A DNA stretch of 64,000 nt from QNBT01 sp964563335 (GTDB lineage: Bacteria > Planctomycetota > Phycisphaerae > Sedimentisphaerales > Anaerohalosphaeraceae): positions 13,397 through 77,396 of the forward strand of contig CAZLWL010000003.1 of NCBI GenBank assembly GCA_964563335.1, in the 5' to 3' direction. Below are positions 16,777-26,077 of the stretch, piece after piece. A program made the position numbers and the translations under genes. A model generated the notes under the pieces. It searched no databases and was not told the origin of the DNA. It saw nothing but the letters and a program-made list of their open reading frames with translations. Position 1 is the first letter of the stretch; each line of letters opens with the position of its first letter.

Positions 16777-17979
16777 ATGACTGTGTCAAGGATAGAACAA
16801 AATGTCCATATAGCCCCCTTAATCGAGGCGGTGGTGTTGGTTCTGATGGCTATGGGGACGGTGTTTGTCTTTTCGGCAGGAGCTAACGTCAGTACTGACT
16901 ACGACTTACAGCATTTTTACGACTTTACGACTCTGAAACAGGTTCTTTTCTTTCCCTTGGCCGTTTTGGCGATGTACCTGGGCAGCAGGGTGGATTATAA
17001 AAAATTCAGTTTGACCGGTGGTTCGCCGGCAAAATCCTTTTCGCCATACCTGCTAATACTTGCAATAGCTTTACTTATACTTGTTTTGATCCCCGGAATC
17101 GGTGTCCAAAAGCATGGCGCACGGCGGTGGCTGGATCTTGCCCCCGGATCTGCGTATGTGAGCTTTCAGCCGTCTGAACTTGCAAAATGGGCCATCATCT
17201 TCTTCCTGGCGGCGTACGTGGACAAACTTGCCGATACAATCAATCTGTACTGGAGACGATTTGTCCCTATATGTCTGGTCGCGGCTCTGGTGGTGGCGCT
17301 GATAGTTACGCAAGACTTTGGGACGGCGGCGTTTATCGCGCTGCTGACATTCCTGATGCTCGTAATCGGCGGCGCGTGCTGGTGGCATTTCCTGACGCCG
17401 CTGCCGGTGACGGCGGCCGCTTTTTATGCGGCAATAGTCAGCTCGCCGACTCGCGTCAACAGGATAAAGAGCTTTATCAACCCCGATGCGATTTCCTACC
17501 AGGCAAGACAATCGCTGATTGCGATAAGCACCGGCGGGATATGGGGAAAGGGCCTGGGCAAAGGGATTTGCAAGTACGGCCATGTGCCGGAGGATACGAC
17601 CGACTTTGTATTCGCGATTATCGCCGAAGAATTGGGATTTGTAGGAGCGGCGCTGGTAATTATGATTTTCATTGCCTTTGTCGTCGCCGGGATGATAATT
17701 GTGATTCGGTGTGAGAACCGGTTTGGGCGAGTGTTGGCGGCGGGCATCATACTTACGATTGCAATTCAGGCGGCGGTAAACATCGGTGTTGCAACGGTGG
17801 TTTTGCCGACGAAGGGGATGCCGCTGCCGTTTATAAGTGCCGGGGGGACGAGTATGTTACTGTCAGCAGCGGCGGTTGGAGTGCTGCTGAATATCGCAAA
17901 GCAGACCGAAAGTATGGGGCGAATCCGTCTCCAAGACGTGCATGCTGAAGGGCAAATGCGCCAAATCGGGGGAAATTAA
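16777..17979 (+). CDS. ftsW: FtsW/RodA-family peptidoglycan glycosyltransferase
   Basis: This 400-residue SEDS-family membrane protein has about ten membrane segments. Family motifs include GARRWLDL, FQPSELAKWAI and LPTKGMPLPFISAGGTSML near the C-terminus. SEDS proteins polymerise lipid II into glycan strands at the division septum (FtsW) or side wall (RodA). I prefer FtsW because murG follows after 3 bases, as in division and cell-wall clusters. It indicates that this lineage makes peptidoglycan. Confidence 0.9.
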   Translation: MTVSRIEQNVHIAPLIEAVVLVLMAMGTVFVFSAGANVSTDYDLQHFYDFTTLKQVLFFPLAVLAMYLGSRVDYKKFSLTGGSPAKSFSPYLLILAIALLILVLIPGIGVQKHGARRWLDLAPGSAYVSFQPSELAKWAIIFFLAAYVDKLADTINLYWRRFVPICLVAALVVALIVTQDFGTAAFIALLTFLMLVIGGACWWHFLTPLPVTAAAFYAAIVSSPTRVNRIKSFINPDAISYQARQSLIAISTGGIWGKGLGKGICKYGHVPEDTTDFVFAIIAEELGFVGAALVIMIFIAFVVAGMIIVIRCENRFGRVLAAGIILTIAIQAAVNIGVATVVLPTKGMPLPFISAGGTSMLLSAAAVGVLLNIAKQTESMGRIRLQDVHAEGQMRQIGGN

Positions 17980-17982
17980 GCG

Positions 17983-19092
17983 ATGAAGCGGTCGCATTTT
18001 TTCTTTGCGGGCGGAGGGACGGGCGGACATATCTACCCTGCAGTTGCGGTGGCTGAGCAGATACAAAAGGCCAAAGCTGATGCAAACATTACATTCTTCT
18101 GCAGTGAGCGTTCTATCGATTCACGAATCCTTTCAAGAACCGGCTTTGAGTTTGTTGCGCTGCGCGTTAGACCCTTTTCACCGCGGCCTGATAAGCTTGT
18201 AGTATTTTTTTCAACGTTAATGCGAAGCTACAAACTCGCGAGGCAAATAATCACTCCGGTTGCCGACAGGTCGGTTGTCATCGGCACAGGTGGATTCGCA
18301 TCGGCACCTGCGGTCTTTGCAGCACACAGACTCAATGTACCCGTCGCAATAATCAACGTTGATATTGTGCCGGGCAGGGCAAACAGACTATTGGCGCGCT
18401 TTGCGAATGAAATATTTGTGCAGTTCGAAGACACTGCCGGGCGCTTCACAAATATGAAAGCTGCCGTTAATGTTTTCGGCTGTCCACTGCGGGAAGGTTT
18501 TGGCAGCGATGACAGGCATACGGTCATCGATGAATTAGGGCTCGATGAAAACAAAAAGACGCTTGTTGTAACAGGGGCTTCAAGTGGTTCGGCGAGCATC
18601 AATGACGCAATTTGCCGACTGCTTTCAGACCTTGGCTGCTTCGCAGATAATTGGCAGATAGTTCACCTTACGGGCAAAAGAGATTATGAGCGTGTGTGTG
18701 GTGGCTATGCAGACACGAAAATTGGGCACAAGATTCTTGATTATTATGACGACATGCCCGGTTTGCTGGTCGGTGCTGATTTGGTTGTAGGCAGGGCCGG
18801 GGCAGTGAGCGTGGCCGAATACGCAGCAGCGGGGGTGTCGGCGATTTGTATGCCTTATCCATACCATAAAGACAGGCACCAGTATTTGAATGCGGATAAA
18901 CTGGTCGAGGCGGGCGGTGCGGTCATAGTTGACGATGTTGTGGGTGATTGCGAGCAAACGTCGAAGAATCTTCTGCGTGAATTGGCGGCACTGCTGGCCG
19001 ATGATGAGAGGCGCAGCGAAATGGGACGGAGCGGCAGGGGTTTGGCAAAGTTGGACGCAGCTGAAAAGGTTGCTCAAGAGTTAACAAGATAG
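17983..19092 (+). CDS. murG: UDP-GlcNAc--undecaprenyl-PP-MurNAc-pentapeptide GlcNAc transferase MurG
   Basis: The 369-residue GT28 enzyme opens with FFFAGGGTGGHIYPAVAVAEQI, the lipid-binding glycine loop. It contains a second-half nucleotide-binding region around GRAGAVSVAEYAAAGVSAICMPYPYHKDRHQYLNA (residues about 260-300). It converts lipid I to lipid II at the inner membrane, the substrate of the FtsW encoded just upstream. ATG 17983 sits in the ribosome-binding context GGGGGAAATTAAGCG. Confidence 0.95.
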   Translation: MKRSHFFFAGGGTGGHIYPAVAVAEQIQKAKADANITFFCSERSIDSRILSRTGFEFVALRVRPFSPRPDKLVVFFSTLMRSYKLARQIITPVADRSVVIGTGGFASAPAVFAAHRLNVPVAIINVDIVPGRANRLLARFANEIFVQFEDTAGRFTNMKAAVNVFGCPLREGFGSDDRHTVIDELGLDENKKTLVVTGASSGSASINDAICRLLSDLGCFADNWQIVHLTGKRDYERVCGGYADTKIGHKILDYYDDMPGLLVGADLVVGRAGAVSVAEYAAAGVSAICMPYPYHKDRHQYLNADKLVEAGGAVIVDDVVGDCEQTSKNLLRELAALLADDERRSEMGRSGRGLAKLDAAEKVAQELTR

Positions 19093-19096
19093 AATT

Positions 19097-19114
19097 GGTG
19101 CGATTCATCGCACC
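19097..19114. terminator. Hairpin between convergent murG and batE
   Basis: GGTGCGA-TTCA-TCGCACC is a perfect 7-bp stem 5 bases after the murG stop. No long U-run follows, so it may be a weak or bidirectional terminator. A second small hairpin (CAAGC-TTC-GCTTG) lies near 19170. Confidence 0.45.
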
Positions 19115-19204
19115 CTACTACAGCATTTCACAAATAACTCGACTATATAAAAGTGTGAAAAACCATCCCCAAGCTTCGCTTGAGGCTGCCACCCTAAGTT
19201 TTAG

Positions 19205-20023
19205 CTAAATCAAATCTGCGGACTGGTCGGGTATCCAGGTGTCGGTATCGTCGGCGAGTTTGATGTGTAACCAGCCGGTGCGGCGTTCGAGCAGGTCAAA
19301 CTCGGTGCCGGCGTGCAGCGGCTCCTTGAAGCTGGGGGCGTAGTTTTGGCCGTCGCCCTGGCGGGCGATGACCTCATCGGCGGTGATTACACCGCAGATT
19401 CGGGCGTCCCGCGTTTTTGCTTCGACAACGACCGAGGTGAGAAAGCAAAGCGTCAACAAGACGGTTATCACAATTGTCACAGTTGCAGGAGGGGAGCGGC
19501 CAAACCATATAGTCAGCGTCAGAGTAACACAGCAGACGGCGAATAAGATGCAGGTCAGGACAAATTTTGTCTTAAGAGAGAAATCGTAATGCCAGAAAAA
19601 GAGCGTGTGCAGGACACGCTTTTGGGTCTTTACCAGGACCTTGTCAAGCCTTCGGCTGCGGGCAAAATCAAGGTTTTTCTGGATATTGGCGTCGGCGGCG
19701 TCAAGTTTTTGGGCCCTGCGGTAGTTGAGGATTGCGGGGCCGAGGTCGCCTTTGAGCAAGTAGGTGTTTGCGAGATTGTAATACAGGCCGGCGTTTTGTA
19801 TTTGACCCTGGTCGATAATTTTTTCATAGCTAAGAATCGCTTTTTCGTAAAGCCTTTGGGCGTTGGCCGAATCGGTGAGGGCAGAGTTGGCTTCTTTGAA
19901 GGCCTGGTTTGCCTGGGCAAAGAGCGTGTATAGTTGTTCTTTTGAGAGTTCGGCCTGCGCGATGGGCGGCGAGGTAAAGAGAAACAATGCTATTATTATG
20001 GTTGGGCAGGCTCTGCGGTTCAT
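19205..20023 (-). CDS. BatE-like TPR/SH3 membrane protein
   Basis: The 272-residue protein has a signal peptide (cleaved near IAQAE), TPR repeats (about 25-125, including AGLYYNLANTYLLKGDLGPAI) and two membrane segments (about 150-205). It ends in an SH3-like domain (about 215-272). This TPR-TM-SH3 order is the BatE family. It is the last gene of the moxR-bat operon and overlaps batD by 4 bases. Bat proteins are linked to oxygen tolerance and envelope stress in Bacteroides and Leptospira; the biochemical role is not settled. Confidence 0.85.
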   Translation of the reverse strand: MNRRACPTIIIALFLFTSPPIAQAELSKEQLYTLFAQANQAFKEANSALTDSANAQRLYEKAILSYEKIIDQGQIQNAGLYYNLANTYLLKGDLGPAILNYRRAQKLDAADANIQKNLDFARSRRLDKVLVKTQKRVLHTLFFWHYDFSLKTKFVLTCILFAVCCVTLTLTIWFGRSPPATVTIVITVLLTLCFLTSVVVEAKTRDARICGVITADEVIARQGDGQNYAPSFKEPLHAGTEFDLLERRTGWLHIKLADDTDTWIPDQSADLI

Positions 20024-21846
20024 TTCTTAGACTTCTTTTCAATATTACGAATGAGTTCGATGACTTCTTTTATTTTTGCTGAGTCAATGGCGGTCTGGCC
20101 GCCGGCGTAACGGGCAGATTCACACTGGTCTATGATATCTCTGTATGTGTCAGCGGCTTGTGGGTCATTTGTAGCGGCACTGACTATTTCGTAGCAGTCG
20201 TGGGCGGTCAGGGACGCTGCTATCCTGTCAAATCTCTGGCCGATGTATTGTTTCATTGCCGCGGCGAGCGCTTCGTGGGGCTGGCGCGAGGTGTTATGGT
20301 CGATCTTTTTCAACTGCGCGATGGCAGCTGCGCAGGCACGGCGTCTGCGTCTGGCAGCTATTCTTTCGGGTGTCGTATGAGTGAAGAGCTTAATAAGCGA
20401 GCTTGATATCAACGCAACCAAAGGCAGGGCCCAAACGGCGGCATAAGGAAGAGTGGTAGCGGCCCCAAGCGGTGAAAAACTCTGGTTGGTAAGGATGTCG
20501 CCGCTTTCATAATTTGCCGAAAGTCCCTTTCTTATGGCCTCGACTTCCTTGCTTGCCGGCGCGAAATCTCGGCCCACCAAATCCGCGGCGGTCAACTTCC
20601 TGGCAGGAGCCACCTTGAGTTCTATCGGTTCGGTCCGGGCCACGACGCATTCGCCCTTGTCAACATCAAAGAAAGCAAGCGGTATAGGTGGAACCCGGGT
20701 AACGTCATTATTGCTTGGGCGGATTGTCTGGGTAAAGACCTTGAAGCCTTTTCCAATAGTCGGCGAGCTTCTTTCGGAGGGGATTTTGAAGTTTTGGACC
20801 ATCTCCGGTATCTGCTCAAGAGCGGGCCACTGAACGGGCTTAAGATATTTATTTGGGCCGATTTTGATGGTGAGGGTGATTGGGTCGCCTCTGTTCACTT
20901 CGGTCGGCGAGGCGGAGGCGGAGATTGCGTAGCGTCCGACCAGGCCGTAGAACTCGGGTGGTTTGCCTTCCTGCGGTAATGTCAGGACCGTAAGGGTCAG
21001 TGGCCCGGATTTTGCCATGAACCTTTTGTATTGTGTGCGGCCAAAGAAATCATCGAAGAAGCCGCCTCGTCGTCTTTGGCGGCCGACGGCGACATCGGCC
21101 GAAACACTCGTAGGCGCCAGTTGAATCTGTCCGGCGTATTTGGGAATCAGAACCTTACTGAATGTGAGCAAGATAGAGTCTCTGCCTTTGTGAGTTACGC
21201 GGTATTGGCTGGCAAAAACATGCACCCCGCTGCTCAGGCGGTATTCCTTGGCCCCCCTGCCGGACAAATCCGGGTCTTCAAGGATGAAAACATCGCCGGC
21301 AAAGGATGGGACGGTGAAACTAAAGTCTCCGACATCTGCCATAATATAGAAGTTGACCGTCATTATGACCGGCTGGCCGACGTAGCAGGAGGTATCAGAA
21401 AGCTTTACCTCAAGGTCAAGTTTGTCGGTGGTACCGGGCTGAAGAATATTCACATCAACAGGGTTAGTCCTGTAGTCTTTTCCATCGATGGTTACCGTTA
21501 GCGGCTGCAGTTGTATCCGGCCGGCCCAGCCGGCGGTGAGAGCGTAACTCATTACGTATCGCTTGGTGGCGCTCTTGGTCATTCTGCCGTTTATGATGGT
21601 GACGGAGGATTGAGAGACATCTCTGTTGCCGGTACCTCGCGGGTTATACTGCGCCAACGGGGCAAGGTCAACTTGTCCGGGCTTGTTTTCGCCGTCGATA
21701 ATCACGTTGTAGGTGAAACTCTCGCCGACGTAGATATCCTGCGAGGTGTCAACCTGGGCGAAAACCTGTATCTTAGCAGCGGCCCAGCATACCGTCGTTA
21801 CTATCAGAACACAAATAATCAGGATGTATCCGGCTTTTGATTTCAT
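20020..21846 (-). CDS. BatD-like oxygen-tolerance protein
   Basis: I chose ATG 21846, directly after the batC stop. It begins MKSKAGYILIICVLIV, a good signal peptide. The longer open frame would overlap batC by 140 bases and add only a basic low-complexity stretch. The 608-residue protein has repeated Ig-like beta domains, including DIYVGESFTYNVII, DTSCYVGQPVIMTVNF and ASPTEVNRGDPITLTIKIG. A membrane helix near residue 480 and a cytoplasmic helical tail follow. This matches the BatD (DUF11-like/BatD) family. The predicted location is the periplasm, anchored in the inner membrane. Confidence 0.88.
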   Translation of the reverse strand: MKSKAGYILIICVLIVTTVCWAAAKIQVFAQVDTSQDIYVGESFTYNVIIDGENKPGQVDLAPLAQYNPRGTGNRDVSQSSVTIINGRMTKSATKRYVMSYALTAGWAGRIQLQPLTVTIDGKDYRTNPVDVNILQPGTTDKLDLEVKLSDTSCYVGQPVIMTVNFYIMADVGDFSFTVPSFAGDVFILEDPDLSGRGAKEYRLSSGVHVFASQYRVTHKGRDSILLTFSKVLIPKYAGQIQLAPTSVSADVAVGRQRRRGGFFDDFFGRTQYKRFMAKSGPLTLTVLTLPQEGKPPEFYGLVGRYAISASASPTEVNRGDPITLTIKIGPNKYLKPVQWPALEQIPEMVQNFKIPSERSSPTIGKGFKVFTQTIRPSNNDVTRVPPIPLAFFDVDKGECVVARTEPIELKVAPARKLTAADLVGRDFAPASKEVEAIRKGLSANYESGDILTNQSFSPLGAATTLPYAAVWALPLVALISSSLIKLFTHTTPERIAARRRRRACAAAIAQLKKIDHNTSRQPHEALAAAMKQYIGQRFDRIAASLTAHDCYEIVSAATNDPQAADTYRDIIDQCESARYAGGQTAIDSAKIKEVIELIRNIEKKSKK

Positions 21847-21847
21847 C

Positions 21848-22627
21848 TTACCAGTCTTTTTCGACTTTTTGCCAGCCGCGCCTTTGGAAAATCTGCCTCT
21901 TTTGGTTCTGGCGCTGCTCGTTGTCGAGAATCTCCTGCGCAGTTGCATCAGGAGGTTGTTCCTTTTTTTCTTCCTGTTTGGGTTCATCCTGCTCTTTGTC
22001 CTGCTCCGGCTGTGGCTGTTGTTGTGAGCCCGTTTGATTGGGATCCCGGCCTTGTTGTTGGTCTTGCTGCTGTTGCCGTTGGTCTTGTTGCTGGTCCTGT
22101 TGTTGTTTGTCCTGTTCGTCTTTTTGCTTGTTGATTTGGTCGATGATGTCTTTGATAATCAGCCGGGCGACCTCGATATTCCTTGCGGCCTTTTCATTTT
22201 CGGGGTCAATATCAAGCCTCTGCCGCCAGTAACTGATGCTGGTCTGCAAATCTTCGAGGGTCTTTTGGAGGGTTGAGTCTCTTTGTTTGAGGCCCTGCTG
22301 GAAAAAGGTGTTGCCGAGATTGTACTTTGCCTTAGCGACAAGTTTCATATCCCTGCTGTCGGCGGCGACTTCCTTATAGAGGTCTATCGCCTTGGCAAGG
22401 TCATCGAGCCGGTAGAAGCTGTTTGCCTTGTTGAATTTGGGCTCGGTGGCCCGGGGGTTTTCGACAAGTGCCTGGTCGTATTGTGTGATGGCATCGTTGA
22501 ATTTCTCGCTTGCGTACAGTCTGTTTCCCTGGCGCAGCAAATCCCGCGCGGAATCGGCGTACACTGTCTGCGTGGCGGCCAAGACCAGAAAGACTATCAA
22601 AACAATTTCAAGTTTTCTTACGTTCAC
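21848..22627 (-). CDS. BatC-like TPR protein with a Gln/Glu-rich tail
   Basis: The 259-residue protein starts at GTG 22627, overlapping batB by 20 bases. A signal peptide ends near TVYAD. TPR repeats fill about residues 25-150 (RLYASEKFNDAITQYDQALVENP, NLGNTFFQQGL). Then comes a highly charged Gln-rich region (about 165-245, many QQQ and EQDK runs), which produces a biased DNA tract at about 21900-22120. BatC proteins carry TPRs and often such a low-complexity tail. It probably interacts with the neighbouring VWA proteins. Confidence 0.85.
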   Translation of the reverse strand: MNVRKLEIVLIVFLVLAATQTVYADSARDLLRQGNRLYASEKFNDAITQYDQALVENPRATEPKFNKANSFYRLDDLAKAIDLYKEVAADSRDMKLVAKAKYNLGNTFFQQGLKQRDSTLQKTLEDLQTSISYWRQRLDIDPENEKAARNIEVARLIIKDIIDQINKQKDEQDKQQQDQQQDQRQQQQDQQQGRDPNQTGSQQQPQPEQDKEQDEPKQEEKKEQPPDATAQEILDNEQRQNQKRQIFQRRGWQKVEKDW

Positions 22628-23621
22628 TTATCAAGGTCTCCCAAATGATGAGCACAATACCCAAAACGAGGAATATCTGGAATTTTTCATCGTATTGCAT
22701 CATCGTTACGGATTCAAGCTCGCGTTTTTGCGCCGAGGCGATGAGCTTTTCGTAGATTTGGCCGAGGTCGAGTGTTGTGCCGGGCTTAACGGCCAGATAC
22801 TTTCCGCCGTCGGTGGCATAGACGACCTGGCGGAGCATATCGCTGTTGACTTTTGACCAGACCTCCCGGCCATCGTGTTTCAGAAAGGTCTTTTCTCCGC
22901 TGGGGCCGGTAATTGGAATCCGCGAGCCGGTATCGTCATCGCCCAATCCGATAGCGATTATCCTGATGCCGGTGGTGGAGGCTTTTTCGGCGGCGTCAAC
23001 GGGGAAACTGTCATGGTCGTCGCCGTCGGTAATAAGGATTATGTCTTTGTACTCGCGGCTCTGGTTGTCGAAGACCTCGGCGGTAACCTTGCGAATGGCG
23101 TCGCCGATCAATGTGCCGCCCCTGGTTGTGCTTTCAGTAGAAATATCTGCAAGTGCCATTCGGACGAAGGCATAGTCCTGAGTGAGTGGGCATTTTATGG
23201 CGCTGTTGCCGGCGAAGGTTACGATGGCGAGCCTGTCGCCTCTGAGCGTCTCCATAAGGTCGATGATGGCTATCTTGGCTCGCTCAAGGCGGTTTGGCTT
23301 GATGTCTTCGGCCAACATCGAACGGGAAGTATCGAGCAGTATCACGATGTCTCTGCCTTTTCGTTTTATCTTCTGGGCCTGAGGGTTCCATTTCGGCTCG
23401 GTGAGGGCAATGACGATAATTATGAAGGCTATGACCAGCATGAGCGATTTTACAATTTGCTTCTTGATGCTGACGCTACTGTTAATCTTTTTGAGCATGT
23501 CGATGCTGGCCAATACCCTCAGTGCCTGGGTCTTTCGCCAGAAGCACCAGATGTATGCGGGCAGTAAAAGCCCCGGCACCATGAACAGTAACCATAACGC
23601 ATTGTCATTTCCGAGATTCAT
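22608..23621 (-). CDS. BatB-like von Willebrand factor A membrane protein
   Basis: The 337-residue protein has two N-terminal membrane helices (about 8-25 and 57-75) and a C-terminal one (about 312-330). In between is a VWA domain with the MIDAS motif LLDTSRSM (about 97), a Thr (TRGGTL) and an Asp (ITDGDD). This is the BatA/BatB layout. Metal-dependent adhesion sites on the periplasmic face would bind a partner protein. Confidence 0.9.
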   Translation of the reverse strand: MNLGNDNALWLLFMVPGLLLPAYIWCFWRKTQALRVLASIDMLKKINSSVSIKKQIVKSLMLVIAFIIIVIALTEPKWNPQAQKIKRKGRDIVILLDTSRSMLAEDIKPNRLERAKIAIIDLMETLRGDRLAIVTFAGNSAIKCPLTQDYAFVRMALADISTESTTRGGTLIGDAIRKVTAEVFDNQSREYKDIILITDGDDHDSFPVDAAEKASTTGIRIIAIGLGDDDTGSRIPITGPSGEKTFLKHDGREVWSKVNSDMLRQVVYATDGGKYLAVKPGTTLDLGQIYEKLIASAQKRELESVTMMQYDEKFQIFLVLGIVLIIWETLISERKKT

Positions 23622-23640
23622 AACTCGCTCTCAATAAACG

Positions 23641-23900
23641 CAAAGTTAAAAACTCAAAGCGAAAAACCAAAGTGCAAAATTCAAAAGTTTTGCTCTGTAG
23701 AAAAGACATCAGAATTGTTATTCTGAACCCCGATTTATCCCCGAGGTATCGGGACACGCGGGGTGAAGAATCTCGTGTTTACGAACGAACAAGATTCTTT
23801 CCCGGCGCGCCGGGACTCAGAATGACATTTAAAAATTTTCCACAAAGCAAAAATTTTTAGTTTTGAGATGTGGTTTTTACCTTTTAACTTTAAGTTTTTA
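23641..23900. repeat. Long palindromic (MITE-like) repeat, copy between batA and batB
   Basis: The arms are imperfect inverted repeats over most of the length. The left side reads ACTCAAAGCGAAAAACC, then TTGTTATTCTGAACCCCGAT and the GGTATCGGGACACGCGG block. The right side reads back TTTGTGGAAAA, GTCATTCTGAGTCCCGG and GAAAGAATCTTG. It contains the exact palindrome TCCCGGCGCGCCGGGA (23800-23815). A second copy of the whole element lies at 28068-28331. There is no coding sequence in it. Confidence 0.85.
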
Positions 23901-23908
23901 GCTCTCCT

Positions 23909-24997
23909 TCACGGTATTTTTCGAAATATTGTACAGCCGGTGAGCATTTCGCCGGCCAACAGCAGCAATGCAGCCAGTGCCCAGGGGCCGAATTGCTCGG
24001 CGTACTGGGTGTACTGAATGGACTTAACTTCGGTTTTCTCAAGGCTGTCTATCTTTTCGACGATCTTGTGAAGGGCCTTTGCGTCGCCGGCCCTTCCGTA
24101 GAAGCCGCCTGTATTTTCTGCAATCGCCTTAAGCAGGCCTTCGTCAATGTTGTCCTGCGTCGGGACTTTGTAGGTTCCCAACATGGTTTGAATGGTCGTA
24201 TAAGCCTGGGCTGAGCCGATGCCAATTGTGTAAATTTTTATGCCCCAGTCTTTAGCTAATTGGGCGGCCTCAAGGGGACTATATTGGCCGGCATTGTTGA
24301 TACCATCGGTGAGCAGGATGATTACCTTGCTCTTTATCCTGAATCCGGCTTCGTTGGCGGTGTCAGCTTGGTCGGCAAGGCCCAGGCGGGCCATTCTTTG
24401 CTCGATTTCCTCTTCAGCTTTTTTGAGTCGTGCCGCTGCCAGCGCGAGGGCATCACCTATGGCTGTGCCGTCTTCTGCACGCATCTTCACTATCTCGGTT
24501 TGCCTGAGGAACTCGAGCAGGACATCATGGCTATGCACGAGGGGACACTTTGTGTCTGCGTATCGGGCGAAAGTAACAAGGCCGACAAGGTCGCTGCTTC
24601 GGCCGGAAAGGTCTTTTTCGTTGCCCTTGATGAACTCAGCGAGCACACCCTTGACAGTTTCCAGGCGGTTCAGCTTCTTGCCGCGATAATCCATCTCGGC
24701 CTGCATGCTGCCCGAGCGGTCGGCAACAACTTCTATTGCTACGCCTTCGGTGGCTGTTTCGGAGATTTTGGTCCCTTTCCTCGGGCGCGCAAGGGCTATT
24801 ATCAAAAGAACAAGGCAGGAAACTCTGAGCAGCTTCAAAATCGGCCTTAACCTGAGCCGCCAGGATATAAGGGCCGCCTTCATGTCCGTCAGGCTCGGAA
24901 ACCTGACCGCAGCGGTACGCCTCTTTCGCCGCGTCAGGTATGCCGCGACGGGCAAAATTAAAAGCAACAACAATGCCCATGGTGAATACAGTTGCAT
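23909..24997 (-). CDS. BatA-like von Willebrand factor A membrane protein
   Basis: The 362-residue protein has two N-terminal membrane segments (about 5-20 and 55-72), a VWA domain and a C-terminal membrane helix (about 338-355). The MIDAS motif reads VVADRSGSM (about 90), then ITDG-type Asp in LLTDGINNAG. It differs from BatB by an insertion after the first MIDAS segment (YRGKKLNRLETVKG). The gene directly follows the lipoprotein gene 24998-26077 with no spacing. The palindromic repeat after it separates it from batB, so the two may be expressed unequally. Confidence 0.9.
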   Translation of the reverse strand: MQLYSPWALLLLLILPVAAYLTRRKRRTAAVRFPSLTDMKAALISWRLRLRPILKLLRVSCLVLLIIALARPRKGTKISETATEGVAIEVVADRSGSMQAEMDYRGKKLNRLETVKGVLAEFIKGNEKDLSGRSSDLVGLVTFARYADTKCPLVHSHDVLLEFLRQTEIVKMRAEDGTAIGDALALAAARLKKAEEEIEQRMARLGLADQADTANEAGFRIKSKVIILLTDGINNAGQYSPLEAAQLAKDWGIKIYTIGIGSAQAYTTIQTMLGTYKVPTQDNIDEGLLKAIAENTGGFYGRAGDAKALHKIVEKIDSLEKTEVKSIQYTQYAEQFGPWALAALLLLAGEMLTGCTIFRKIP

Positions 24998-26077
24998 TTA
25001 GCCACTCACCACTTCAACAGTTTCTTGTGTTTGTATGCCGTTTGTTACGTCGATTTTTCGTTCGTCCGATTTTGTTTTTTCTATGAATTCGGTGACCAAA
25101 TCGAATGTTCGCTGAATTTGCTCATGCGCCGGACTGTGCTTAGCGAACTTTACGAGGTCGCAATGTGTCAGGAATTCTTCAAGCATTTTTTTGTCGGCCT
25201 CGCCAAAAACATCTGCAAGTGCCGGTTCAGCTAAGAATTCCTCGGTGGTTCTTTCCGGGGCCCTTAGATCGAAGCGATGCTCGATATAGTGTCGGAGAAT
25301 ATCGCTGATGCGTTCGTAAAACTCCTTGATTTTGCCGGCGGCGACAGGATCATCTTTGACGAGGGCCTTTAACCTTGCGTAGGCGATTTCATGGGCGGGC
25401 TTGAAGACCCTGACAAGCTCCTGAATGCGCCTTCGCCGCAGGTAGAGCCAGCAGATTATGACGGCGCCAGTGACGGCACAGCCACCCAGTGTCCAGAGCG
25501 GCCAAAATGAGGCCCGCTTCGGCATATCCACGACATCTTCAATGTCGGCTATGACAAGGTTCTCGCGGTCTTCGCCCAAGAGAGAAGTAATCTCGATGTC
25601 GATTGGCTCGGTGGCAAGGGTATATTTCTTCCCGGCGATACTATTGGCGTCGCTGAATTCAAATGTGAAAGCGGGTATCTGGTAATTGCCGGAAAGGAAC
25701 GGCTCAAGCCGATACTGATAGGTGCTGACCACGTTGTTATTTTCGTCGAGCCTGTCACCTAAATTGTCCCAGTCAACGATACCGAAGTTGGTAAGCTGGG
25801 TTCCGACTTGAGGCATTTGCAGCTCGTATTTCGGGTCAATCGCGGCTTCGAGTTGGAGCAGGATGGTCTCGGCGATAGTCATCTTGTCTTTATCGAGACG
25901 AACATGGACGGCAAGCGGCCCGCGCTCGAAGAGTTTATCAATCTTGAATTCTGATTTTGTCGTTCCCGGTGCTTTATCCTTCCGGCAACCTGCGCAAACC
26001 AACATAAGTGCGCAAGTGATAAGCACACAAGGTACGAACAAACTTATGCTCTTATGCTCTTGTGCTCTTGCGCTCAT
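24998..26077 (-). CDS. Bat-operon lipoprotein with Ig-like and transmembrane segments
   Basis: The 359-residue protein has an N-terminal hydrophobic stretch ending in VCAGC, a lipobox (Cys about 31). A periplasmic beta domain (about 45-180) resembles part of BatD (MTIAETILLQLEAA), then comes a membrane helix (about 200-220) and a helical cytoplasmic domain. The C-terminal half resembles the DUF4381-type proteins of bat operons. The first residues, MSARAQEHKSIS, are encoded by four 8-bp tandem repeats, so the real start may lie further in. It overlaps the upstream gene by 4 bases (ATGA). Function not known. Confidence 0.7.
   Translation of the reverse strand: MSARAQEHKSISLFVPCVLITCALMLVCAGCRKDKAPGTTKSEFKIDKLFERGPLAVHVRLDKDKMTIAETILLQLEAAIDPKYELQMPQVGTQLTNFGIVDWDNLGDRLDENNNVVSTYQYRLEPFLSGNYQIPAFTFEFSDANSIAGKKYTLATEPIDIEITSLLGEDRENLVIADIEDVVDMPKRASFWPLWTLGGCAVTGAVIICWLYLRRRRIQELVRVFKPAHEIAYARLKALVKDDPVAAGKIKEFYERISDILRHYIEHRFDLRAPERTTEEFLAEPALADVFGEADKKMLEEFLTHCDLVKFAKHSPAHEQIQRTFDLVTEFIEKTKSDERKIDVTNGIQTQETVEVVSG
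26045..26076. repeat. Four tandem 8-bp repeats at a start codon
   Basis: The units TATGCTCT, TATGCTCT, TGTGCTCT and TGCGCTCA sit exactly at the junction of two coding sequences. They encode the first residues of the lipoprotein on the minus strand. Confidence 0.85.

Noticed and set aside
19097..19114. Strong intrinsic terminator after murG
   Set aside because: The stem is perfect but no U-run follows in either direction, so it is kept only as a weak candidate.
21900..22120. Long plus-strand hydrophobic open frames rich in Leu and Val
   Set aside because: They are antisense to the Gln-codon-rich tail of the BatC-like protein; the biased codons create the illusion of membrane segments.
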